A stretch of DNA of 64,000 nucleotides from Druceiella hillmani (lineage: Eukaryota; Arthropoda; Insecta; Lepidoptera; Hepialidae), in assembly GCA_039881145.1 (NCBI GenBank), contig JAYKKI010000095.1:2335001-2399000 (forward strand), given 5' to 3'. The notes beneath the pieces were generated by a model. It did not search any database. It had not been told where the DNA came from and worked only from the letters and a program-made list of their open reading frames with translations. Shown here in pieces: positions 54,487 to 64,000 of this stretch. The number at the start of each line of letters is the position of its first letter. The first letter of the stretch is position 1. The position numbers were made by a program, and so were the translations under genes.

Positions 54487-55934
54487 TACCTTTTGTGGCA
54501 TGGAACCTTAAACATCCTAAAAAGTATCTATGACACTAATACCCTATCTATAAAATGATTAAGCACTAACTTTCAAATAATTTATTTGTTATAGTTGTTT
54601 TGACAGGATAAGTTAACTGTTTTACTCTTTACATTTGCATTTGCCATTAGTATGGATTCACTAGTTTTATATTGATTTCTCCTGCACATGATTTTTAAAT
54701 ATTTTTAATTTAAATAAATACTGCACGTTGACTCCTCAACGCACATAACAAATTTAAAATAACTTTTACAAATTCATACGCCACAACAATTGTATGTAAC
54801 TGCGAAGACAAACAAGTAGTTTTAAGACCAATAAGGCACCTTGAACTTTTTACATCAAACGCGAGGTTATGACTTGATACGTATGGGCTTGGTTTTTCAA
54901 ATTTACGCTACAATAAGTCAAACTAAAAAGATAAATAAAGCGTTAGTAACGACAACAACTGATTTCATTTATGTATTAATACCAAAATATCCGCTTTGTG
55001 CAGCACATCCATCCGGCCGCATTAACCTGTTGACTTGTTCTGAGTCTGCATTTGGTATATAAATCCCGCCCTAACTACAATTTGTCCGCACCGCGCTTCT
55101 TACTCCGTTCAATCTATTACTCATGCTCTTGATTATTTATTATATGATAAGTGAACCCACGACTTCGTATACGCCGACCACTGAAAAACGTAACAATTTT
55201 ATTGTGAGATTTAAAATACACGTAGCCCCATCTATTGATATACACTATACATTTGTTTAATTACGACGCGTCGAGTAGCTAAGGACTTCTTTGTTGTTGT
55301 TTTACTAATACAAAGTAAATTAATTTTTAAAAACCTTAAATTCCCATGTCTTCTATTTGAGTGAACCGATTATAATAAAATAAAACTAAATGTTATTTCA
55401 TATTGACCCAAATCATCCCAATTAGATTAGTAGTTTTTCCTTTTTTTCAAACAAGCACACAAACAGGGGTTAATGGGTGCATATGGCCAACGTATTGCAA
55501 CAGGAACAATCATTTCCAGTTAATCGTAAGAAAAGGTTGGAAAAGTATATTGAATGAAAGACTTAAGTAGACTTTAATATAAAAAAATAGAAAAATATGT
55601 GTACACAATTTAAATAAGGCAAAATAACAATTATCTCAATTTTTGGGAAACAAAAATCATCATACAAATAAAGATATGAATTAGGATGGAAAAATAGAAG
55701 CAAAAGGATTAAAAGACTAAGGTATTTCTCGTAGAAGGCATCAATGGTGTATAGGAATAAGTAGAGTAAGACAGATGATAATACAAAAGTATGTAGAGAC
55801 AAACCTTTGAAACTGTTAATTAGATAGCTTTGAGGTTTTTTTAAGAAAATGAAGGTAAAATTAAGCTTTTAAAGAATTATACGACTTCAATCACCAATCA
55901 TGATAGATGGAGTCTTGTTTTAATCGACTGAACA
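54487..55934. other. Nothing recognised
   Basis: AT-rich sequence with patches of moderate complexity at 54960-55120. GTGAACCCACGACTTCGTATACG near 55152 may be a scrap of the RTE-like end (CCCGCGACTTCGTCCGCG recalled). No coding frame supported. Confidence 0.4.
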
Positions 55935-56556
55935 TTTTGGGGATACCTGAATCTATATTTTCCTCATATTGTGATGAATAATATATATTACTTAATCCTG
56001 TCAGCTATTACTTCAATTGGATAATAAACCCAGATTCTGAACATCACATTATATAAACTATGTGATACGTATGAAATCTACGTATGATACGTATGAAATA
56101 ACTCTGCAACTTAGAATCAGCCACCCTGAATGTTACCATCGATTTTTAAAAACATTTTAACGACTTGGGAGGACTTATACTATGACACTTTTCGAGTTGA
56201 ATAAAAAGTATATCTTATGGATAACTGGCAAACTTATTTCGATTAACAGTACCGATTAAGTTTTTGACACCTGAATCTTTATTTTCCTCATAATATGATG
56301 ATCAATGTCTTTTACTTAAGCCTGTCAGCTATTATTTCAATTGGACAAAAAACCCAGATTCTGAACATCACATTATATGAGCTATGTGTACATATAATAG
56401 ATACGTATGAAATAACTGAGCAACTTGGAATCGGCTACTCTAAATGTTGCCATCGATTTTTGATACTGATGATACTTTTCGAGTTAACTAAAAAGTAAAT
56501 CTTATGTATCACTGGCAAACCTATTTCGATTAACAATAACGATTAAGTTTTTTGTA
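55935..56556. repeat. Tandem duplication of ~324 bp
   Basis: CCTGAATCTATATTTTCCTC at 55946 is matched by CCTGAATCTTTATTTTCCTC at 56270. Both copies continue with TCAGCTATTAyTTCAATTGG, CCCAGATTCTGAACATCAC, GATACGTATGAAATAACT and CTTATTTCGATTAACA-like words. Divergence is scattered. The second copy is about 25 bases shorter; the first carries an extra GATACGTATGAAATCTAC. Non-coding. Confidence 0.9.
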
Positions 56557-57469
56557 CATAAAGGTTCAAACGAATATCATTTCTCAGATATTTAATTTTA
56601 AAATTAAGATGGCTAAGAACATTTTTAAAGATATCCTTTATAATAAAAAGAAAAGAAGATGAGAAATTACATTTTGGAGCACATCAATGGTAAGATCAGT
56701 TCATTCAGGATATGACTGTTAAAACTTATCAAATAACCTATCACCGTGGAGATGGAAATAAGCCACTCTATAAAATATTAAAATATTCGTATAATGGATT
56801 TGAACGATGTAGCAGTACGTTAAAATCAAAGCAATTTAGTGTGCCACTGAAATCAAAAAGTATGAATATAATTATTCAAGTATTATAAATGACTAAGGAT
56901 AATTTATCATCGACTTCAAGGGTAGTTGAGATGTCGTAACGAGTTTTGAAATCATATTGAACTGAATTTAGGAATTTATGATCATTCAAGAATATAAAAA
57001 ACTAGATGACCATGGACAGTAGAATATTGGTTAGAATGAAAAAAAAAACTAGATAACCATGGATAATAGAATATTGGTTAGAAGTTAAAGAACAAAAATG
57101 GGTTGAACATCTATCTTATATGGGAGGCACAGATTTAGATTAGGAGAAAATATATTATTAGTTCTATTACAAAGAGAAAGTAGTAATTTCCAGAGAATTA
57201 TTGAATAATTTTTTCCTCTAATCTATTCGGAAGTTTTTCAACTATTGATATGAAATAAAAAATCTATCAAAACCAAAGCTATTTTCTTTAATTTTTGTAA
57301 GTTTTATTAGCATGCGATCGAAGTTTTTTAAAAGCAATTTCATACAAAAGAAAAGATAGAGAAATATAGGAAAAATTTTAAAATTATAATTTGTTTATGA
57401 TTAAACGTATCCTATAAATAACTTGTTCAAACTTTGATATGTATTTTGAAATCACACAATGAGATAAGT
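56557..57469. other. AT-rich stretch with one 51-bp duplication
   Basis: AACTAGATGACCATGGACAG at about 56999 and AACTAGATAACCATGGATAA at about 57050 begin adjacent near-identical 51-bp units ending GAATATTGGTTAGAA. Otherwise nothing recognised. Confidence 0.5.
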
Positions 57470-57715
57470 AATTTATTTAAATACATTTTGCTATCGCCTC
57501 TTCACATTATTTCTTTCATTATTTAGGGCTATGACCTCGTATTGGCATAATTTTCTTTCTGACGATCTGTGACGTGGGGCTGCTAGTATTGAATCAATTT
57601 CTATTTTGCAAAAGAAAGCTGTCCGCTTCTTCTCCAAAAGGTTCATAAATGTTTTATTAGCTGATCTGAACCCCAGAATGAGGACATCATACAAAGAAAA
57701 AGACAAGTGCCAATT
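57470..57715 (+). pseudogene. LINE reverse-transcriptase C-terminal fragment
   Basis: From about 57570 one plus-strand frame reads GAASIESISILQKKAVRFFSKRF and on. This matches the segment after the polymerase domain of Jockey/CR1-type non-LTR retrotransposons, where WG(N/A)..... IFxLQKKAxRxI is typical (from memory). The Trp expected before GAA is lost, and frame breaks flank the piece on both sides. No endonuclease or polymerase YADD motif is seen. A 5'- and 3'-truncated, decayed LINE. Confidence 0.5.
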
Positions 57716-58269
57716 ATAATGAATTTGATGTTTTTTCTTAATGGTATATCCTTTCTAACCCTTTAAAGCTCGGACATGGTCATAGCAATGCGTCTCCAAA
57801 AGTTAGCTTCGCATAACCCAGTATTGCCAACATTATATCTTACTAGATGTTTTATTTTATCGAGAATGGTCATTGCGTTTACCATCATAACAGCGTAGAC
57901 TACTATATGCAAGCAAACCGTATTAAAGTTATAGAGCCCTTAAATCTACATTTACTGTCTGAATCATTACAATAATCTTCAAATACCGTATCATTAGATA
58001 CCAGACAAAAAAGTGTATGATTTCACGAATAAATTTTCTCATCCTATCACAGTTTTCTAACGAACTATTTAGGTAATATATTCTATTGATTATAAACCAG
58101 GTAATAATTACAATTAAAGCTCGTTGGATACAGCATCATATCAGTAAATGAAAAACAATATCAATTTAATTAGACGCAACTTAACGACTGCGCAAGACAT
58201 CCTAACAAAAAGGAGAAAATGGTTTTCTGAAAAGATAATTAGGGCATTTTGAATCATTAAAGTAGCCAA
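57716..58269. other. Nothing recognised
   Basis: Sequence of mixed complexity with CAATGCGTCTCCAAAAG near 57786 and TTTATCGAGAATGGTCATTG near 57856. Might belong to a transposon, but no ends are identified. Confidence 0.35.
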
Positions 58270-58632
58270 TAACAAGATTCCTTTTCAGAGTTAAAAGGGC
58301 TACATTCTTGAGGACACGTCTTAAATCACACCCTTCGAGTGAAATGTCGGTAAAGTTTGCCACACTCGAAACTAGCAGCGTAACAACTGGACGAAACAAC
58401 GGTAACAAAACCTCTACAACGATTAAATCAAAGAGAAAACAAGAATTGAAAACGGCTTTCAAAGGAAAATTACCAATCTTCAAGAAAGTTGGAAAAGTTT
58501 TATAGTCGACAGTTATCGACTTGATTAAAGGCGAGCCTTTGTAACGCTGCATAATAATGAGAGTGGGCGTGTTTGGAAGGCTGCGTCGCCGGCGCGCAAC
58601 TTGCCGGCAAAAGTTTGGTTTTAACAATTAGA
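58270..58632. other. GC-balanced island with the longest open frame of the window
   Basis: The minus-strand frame 58202-58627 (141 codons) covers this island. It begins MLKPNFCRQVARRRRSLPNT and includes a hydrophobic LFDLIVVEVLLPLFRPVVTLL stretch, but no family I recognise. A plus-strand frame of 65 codons (58308-58505) is also open. The sequence includes GGCTGCGTCGCCGGCGCGC near 58577 and ACTTGCCGGCAAAAG near 58598. Open frames on both strands favour stop-poor conserved non-coding DNA; a lineage-specific short gene remains possible. Confidence 0.3.
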
Positions 58633-59141
58633 ACAATTTTCTTTAGAAATGTCCTTATTACAGAGTTGTGCTTCATTTTTTGTTAAAGCTATTTTAATTA
58701 AAAGACGTAAAAATAAGTACAAACACTCAATTTAAAATAAGTTTTATTTGAGAAAAATATATAGGCTTCTTCGAAACTGTGCTGTATAACTCTTATTAGT
58801 TTTGAAATTATTTTCTAAAATCGATTTACTTGTTGTTTATTTCAGATATAACTTTTTTATTCCAATACATTCATGTTAGGAAGTAGATATGATTAGAAAA
58901 AATGTTATTTTGAAATTGTAGGGACAACTCATCTTCTGAAAAATTTTCAAACCTAAAAAATATTTATTCAATCCTTTTTTAAGATACTTTCGAAAAAAAT
59001 GTTATCTAAGCAAAAAAAACTATAAAGGTTTAAAACCTTAAATTTTTTTTTTCCTTTATAACGCCTCAATTATATTCTCAAAATGAAGGATAGAAAAAAC
59101 CAAAGCTCAGAACCAGATTCTCCAAAATCATGTAATTTTTG

Positions 59142-59144
<3 letters not shown>
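58633..59144. other. Nothing recognised
   Basis: AT-rich background leading to the CT run. Confidence 0.5.

Positions 59145-59177
<33 letters not shown>
59145..59177. repeat. (CT)n microsatellite
   Basis: Pure CT alternation, then TTCCTCCCTCTTTCTCCC. The 71-codon frame through it is an artefact. Confidence 0.95.
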
Positions 59178-59179
<2 letters not shown>

Positions 59180-59491
59180 TCCCTCTTTCTCCCTCTTTAA
59201 CTTTAACAAAAACCTTTATTTTCCCTTTTGTAATAACAATGGTTAGATTTAAATCAAATTTTAAGGGAAATCAAAATAATCATGTAAATTTTGAATGAAC
59301 TACACGAATCGTGCCAATTGCCATCAATATGAAAACATGAGTAAATTTTTAGTTTTTCTGATTTTCCATTGTCTTTTTACAGTCAAACTTTTCTTTTTTA
59401 CGATTGCAGCTGGTGCAGAGGATAATGTCTTTATTATAATATTACTCAAGTGTTGCCGCTAATTTAGTATTGGCCCTTAATATGAGGTACA

Positions 59492-59496
<5 letters not shown>
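59178..59496. other. Nothing recognised
   Basis: AT-rich spacer between the CT and TA microsatellites. Confidence 0.5.

Positions 59497-59537
<41 letters not shown>
59497..59537. repeat. (TA)n microsatellite
   Basis: Pure TA alternation followed by AAACTGGATCAACCAG. Confidence 0.95.
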
Positions 59538-59542
<5 letters not shown>

Positions 59543-60030
59543 GATCAACCAGACAAATGATAAAGCATTAAAACATATTATTTTACTCGTTTATTTATGT
59601 ATTTATGAAATTTTACTGCGTGCTCAGGAAACTTAGCAAACAGTGTGTTTGCTACAAGAACAACTTCTTACAGTCATCCACAATATACCAATTGAGAAAA
59701 ACAAGTGCTGTAGTAAACTGTAAATACTTAACAAACCCTAATTAATGGCACAGAATAAAACAAGGATATTTACACAGCTGTAAGTATTAAAATACAGACT
59801 TAAGATAAAGTTAAATAAAACAACAACAGAAGATACGACAGAAGATAGTAGTATAAATACCTAGTTTATAATATTAGAAATAAGTGCGGTTAGAAATCCA
59901 TCTTGAGATTAACGAGCAATGAGGATAGTCCATGTTAATAATTTTTAGAAATGTTTATATAGAAGTTGAACCAATAATTACTGAGTTTATCATTAACATT
60001 CATTGCTAACATTTAATATGCAACATAAAC
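59538..60030. other. Nothing recognised
   Basis: AT-rich. CTTAAGATAAAG, ACGACAGAAGATAG and similar words suggest low complexity only. Confidence 0.45.
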
Positions 60031-60032
60031 AA

Positions 60033-60180
60033 CCGACTTTGGTCGGGTGACCGCCGACTTTTGTCGGAAAAAGTCAGTGACCAATTCTAGTGACTCAACG
60101 CAAACTTTGTGAGACGCTCGCTGCCGACTAACGTCTGTCACTTCAATTAGTACGTACTCACTCGTATATTTAATTTTGTT
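60033..60180. other. Two adjacent CCGAC/GTCGG hairpins in a GC-richer patch
   Basis: CCGAC-TTTG-GTCGG (60033-60046) and CCGAC-TTTT-GTCGG (60054-60067) are consecutive perfect 5-bp stems with 4-nt loops. AAAGTCAGTGACCAATTC and TAGTGACTCAACG follow, then GACGCTCGCTGCCGACTAACG. Could be a transposon terminus or protein-binding cluster. No coding content. Confidence 0.45.
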
Positions 60181-60438
60181 TTCTGATTACCGAGGGTCGA
60201 TCAAGACCGTTACAATTTCTTATAGGACCAATTTTTGGGGGCCTTTGCAATAAAGTGTTAAATGTTCTATTTTCACCGATTATTGTTGGTAAGCCTTACG
60301 CTTTCACATTCTCTCTTTGATTCAGATATTATTGTTGACATAGATTTTAATGAGGTGGTGGATATAACGTATATGTAATTAATGCTGTTATAATTTTTTG
60401 TTATTATTCTAGCTATTAATTTTAGTATATGTTATAAT
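60181..60438. other. Nothing recognised
   Basis: Mixed AT-rich sequence; GTTACAATTTCTTATAGGACC near 60210 gives no family signal. Confidence 0.45.
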
Positions 60439-60439
60439 T

Positions 60440-60595
60440 TTAGTATAGTTTAATAATATAATAATGTAGTTTAATAATATAATAATAGAGTTTAATAATA
60501 TAATAATATAGCTTAATGATATAATAATACAGTTTGATAATATAATAATGTAGTTTAATAATATAATAAGTTAGTTTAATAGTGATATAGTTTGG
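60440..60595. repeat. 21-bp AT-rich tandem repeat, ~7 copies
   Basis: TAGTTTAATAATATAATAATG-type units recur at 21-bp spacing (first at 60446, next at 60467) with substitutions in the TAG or ATG part. Confidence 0.85.
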
Positions 60596-62889
60596 TAAAC
60601 ATAGGAGGTCTAATTATCCATACTTGCCTTCAATACATCCAACGTTAAGTTTAGATATTTTTGTCATTCCAGACGCGCTTTTACTAAGATCATTTTTACC
60701 ATTTTAGACGCGTTTTAAATTTAAGGTTGTTCTATTTGATAACTGGGGATACCTTTATTAATAATTTTTAAAAGATTGAAAAAGTGCAAGAAGAAAAATT
60801 GAATATACTCCAATAAATCTTTATCCGCGGAACCAATTAAGAACAATATAAAAAGCCGATTGTACGATTGGAGAATAACTCTTTAAAACTTTGTGAGCTT
60901 TTTTACGTAAATGCTGCCCTTAAAATCTCTAGGGATAGCAAAACATTTTTTCCAGACTACTTTCATATTCACAGCACGATCTATATAATATTGTGTGTCT
61001 GTTCTATCTATCTATCTATCTATATTCTATCTGCTTATTATTTTTTTCAATGCTTTTTTCGATGTTGAATCTATCGGAAGAAAAAATCGAATCTTGACAC
61101 TATCGAACAATTTTAACTTAACATTTTAACACAACGTGAATTAAGTTAACGATCGGCTTAAAGTCAGACATATTTCTATTGAGTATTCCATAATCCTAAT
61201 TATTCGACAGTTAAAATAACAATTAAATAAAGTGTCATGTTACCAACAAACTAGTCCCATGCTATAATTCCGTTTATTAGTATAACTACAACATATTCCC
61301 CATTAGCATTCTATACATATCTCAAGCGTTTAATGGAATTACTATTATTCCCAAAAATATCTGAAATGTTACTCCATTGGCGTAAGTTTTAACAAGTCCA
61401 GTGCCAATTTATAGTTTTCAACATAATAATTTCAATCATTAATCTAATAAGTTTCCTGGATTACGTGGCCAATACGTTGGATAGGGTCAAAATAGGTTAA
61501 CAAATAGCTACTTAGCAGACCATTTTGACTTTAAAAAGGGCTTCGTTTCTTTTAAAACATCCAGAAACAGATTTTTCTTCTAATTTCAGTTCATTACATT
61601 TTAAAAACAATTTTCTTTTGCAAAAATAGTACATTCAGTGTGAACATTTGATAACGATACCTTATTTTACTAATACTAACAAAAGTCCAGGTGTAATCTT
61701 ATACCACTTATTTTTTATTTAATGATTAATGTAAATAATCTCTACGCCAAGAACTGTCTTCGTCTGTCAATTATCTGAAATTCATGAAATCGATTCAAAT
61801 CATCAGTTTAAGATCCTAAACGATGAACATTTAATAACATATTCTTATATTAGATTAAATACGACTATTTGCTATCTAGTTAGGCGTTACATCAAAAAAC
61901 ATCTGTACAATACCTTGACCCACTCACAGTCGGTTTACATTCCATGATCTTCCCTTAGATATTTCCCAAAATTCGTACAGAATTCTCGGTTTTGTTATCA
62001 TTTATTTTAGATTATGACTTATGCTCTTATTATAAACATATTCGAATATAAAACCATTCAAAATCACTCCTATCAAGGACAATAAACACCGAGATCTGGT
62101 CACATTATGAAATTATAATATTTCAATTTCAAAGTATATGATTATTATCGATTTCATTGTCATATATTTTATTAGATCGTACCGTTTTATTAAAAACATA
62201 TAACTATTTAGATCATTATTAAACGCATCCTGTTCGTAAATTATAAGCGTACAGACTTGCAAACTAAGAAGCGTAAATGATAATGACATATTTACTCCTA
62301 AAACTATAAATTAAACCTACTAACTTAAAATTTAAATCTAATAATATACTTGCCTTACATTTTTTTAATTACATTTAATTTTCCCTAACAATCGAAGTTG
62401 TACCAAAGACAAAAATCATTAATGTCTATTTTGGCAATTGTAAAACGTAATGAACTAATCGTCTGCTGAGAATTCGTGATTATTAGTTTTTATACTGGAC
62501 TACCAATCTAACAAAAAAACATACAAAACAATATCTATAACACTTAAACAGTTAAATTACGTCACTTCGATCAAAGACATCATATTTCCAACGTTATCCT
62601 AAAATATAAATAATACAATTTTTATTGAACAATACTCTTTGTAACAGTAAGGAATGAAGTTAATACGTACTGGCTATAGAGTCGTTTGATTAAATAATGT
62701 AACTACTTTTACTTGGTCTGTCGTAGCTACTTGGTCTATTGTTTGGTTTACTTGGTCCATCGTGGCTACAAATTATGGAACACGGCAGAAAACTGAGTCA
62801 TAAAAATAAGTAAAAGTCGGAAAATTTTACTCTTAAATTCGTAGCATAATGAGCTGTGTAAACGGTTAATGTAAGAGCGTAATTAAAAA
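60596..62889. other. Long AT-rich stretch with a (TATC)n run at 61003-61024
   Basis: A short tetranucleotide run (TCTATCTATCTATCTAT) lies at 61003-61024. TACTTGGTCTGTCGTAGC and TACTTGGTCCATCGTGGC at 62711-62768 are a diverged local duplication. No other frame, repeat or RNA gene is supported over 2.3 kb. Confidence 0.45.
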
Positions 62890-63111
62890 ATGGCGTCTAA
62901 TGTTTTAGAAATTACTGCGACAGTGATAAATGCGTTCCATTATTTAATATTCGCCGGTAAAAGCGTAGTGAAAAGAAAAAAAGAAAATGAAAAACACAAT
63001 TTACTACTAACATTACCCAGGTCACAACGTGGTATAATTAAATGGTTTTTAAAAAAAATTTGTGTGCCAGCAAAAAAACGTTTTAATTATAAGAGACGAA
63101 ATGAGATTTAA
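62890..63111 (+). other. Unrecognised 73-codon open frame
   Basis: It starts MASNVLEITATVINAFHYL and ends in a Lys/Arg-rich tail (KKICVPAKKRFNYKRRNEI). There is no domain I recognise, no clear upstream promoter or splice sites, and the codon composition is that of the AT-rich background. It might be a small basic protein or a decayed exon, but chance is more likely. Confidence 0.15.
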
Positions 63112-64000
63112 CTTAAGAACGTAAATGGAATGATATTCTCAATTTTATTCTTTTAAACGTTTTACTGCATATTATATTTATAATTTAAACTTGCTGACCT
63201 ATACATTGCATCTTGGAGTTTAAGAGGCAGATAGACACCAAGAAAATATGAGAATAGGCGTGGCTAGAGCAGTGGGGTGGGGAGCGCGTGACGCGAGTTG
63301 CTGACGTGCAAAACTATTTCATGACAGAGTACAGTCTATTTTAAAAATCTATAGAGGACTATAATTCCACAATTGGCGAGTGTGTATCGTATGAATTTTA
63401 TATGCGTATGTTTTGAAAAGGATTTTTCGAACAAAATTATCACAATGGAAACAATGTTCACGAATAGTTATGAGTACATTTAATAGTTTATTTTTTTACA
63501 ATCATAATATATGCACTGATTGACGTTGTTAATAAAAACATATATGTCCATCTATACGTTTAAGACAATCGTAACGAAGTCATGTTTGCATATCAAATAT
63601 TTTTTTAAATAAGGTACAGTTACCTAACGAGGCCCGCTTTTTGCAATAAATATTTGTAAAATGAGGAAATTGCGTAATTAATAAAAACTACCATCAGGGT
63701 TTAAGACATTGTTCATTTATCGTTTTAATATTAGAAAAAATCATTAAAAAGGCACATTTTAAAAACCTCAATTGTTGGTATTATTAGGAACCTTGTTTCC
63801 TAACAGGACCCATCCTATAACTATGTGTATTAAGTAAAATCAAGTTTTATGATTTTTACCCGCCAAACAATCACTCAGAAGTTTTCTTAGCACAATAATT
63901 TAAGCAAAATTATTGGGTCTTCTTAGATCTAATAAAACGAAAAATTGCAATAGAATAAAATAAATCTCTAAAATGAAAATTAAACTCGTTTCCCTCTTAC
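63112..64000. other. AT-rich end of the window with one GC-rich patch
   Basis: At 63245-63315 AATAGGCGTGGCTAGAGCAG, TGGGGTGGGGAGCGCGTGAC and GCGAGTTGCTGACGTGC form a compact GC-rich patch of about 75 bases without a frame; it may be part of a transposon or a small regulatory site. The remainder is AT-rich with nothing recognised. Confidence 0.4.

Noticed and set aside
57491..57706. 71-codon minus-strand frame
   Set aside because: It is antisense to the LINE-like reverse-transcriptase fragment, which has the recognisable motif on the plus strand.

Overview
The window looks like non-coding, AT-rich nuclear DNA from a moth or butterfly (Lepidoptera). I found no intact protein-coding gene, no rRNA, no canonical tRNA and no CRISPR array. 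The longest open frame is 141 codons, and most open frames run through repeats or low-complexity DNA. The lepidopteran reading rests on recalled family features, not on a search. Several degraded dispersed repeats begin with GGGTTTCGTATC/AGGGTTCCGCACC-like words followed by a GTCTGTCxGTC tract, or end in GAACCCT..GAGT..CTCGT-like words. Others end in GACGAAGTCGCGGGCA..CTAGT-like words. There are also piggyBac-type, mariner-type, Penelope-like and tRNA-SINE-like remnants.

Layout. 1-9 kb: four tandem arrays (235, 79, 92 and 39 bp), a degenerate ~30-bp array split by a TA/TG microsatellite, a 27-bp-arm perfect palindrome, two GC-balanced islands and a ~124-bp degenerate array. 9-15 kb: RTE-like pieces, a GCGGAG-rich MITE, an 864-bp repeat bounded by a 10-bp inverted repeat, a Penelope-like foldback remnant carrying hammerhead-ribozyme-like motifs, and a 608-bp piggyBac-type element with TTAA on both sides that splits a short coding-like fragment. 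15-31 kb: more arrays (173, 46, 171, 32, 42 and 105 bp), a second piggyBac copy in inverse orientation, long (TA)n runs and two further islands. 31.2-37.4 kb: a homogeneous 193-bp satellite of 32 monomers with nested higher-order structure. 37-48 kb: dispersed repeats, a mariner pseudogene with TA duplications, a tRNA-derived SINE and a tandem array containing Penelope-like terminal sequence. 48-64 kb: several more islands, arrays of 117, 324 and 21 bp, a LINE reverse-transcriptase fragment, a possible tRNA-like remnant and long featureless AT-rich stretches.

The GC-balanced islands (about 200-600 bp, high complexity, no convincing frame) stand out against the AT-rich background. They could be conserved regulatory DNA of a large intron or gene desert, but this is inference and needs comparative alignment. 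The parts do not form a pathway. The window is best read as intergenic or intronic sequence shaped by transposons, tandem amplification and possibly scattered cis-regulatory elements. All periods and coordinates were counted by hand, so boundaries of degenerate repeats are approximate.
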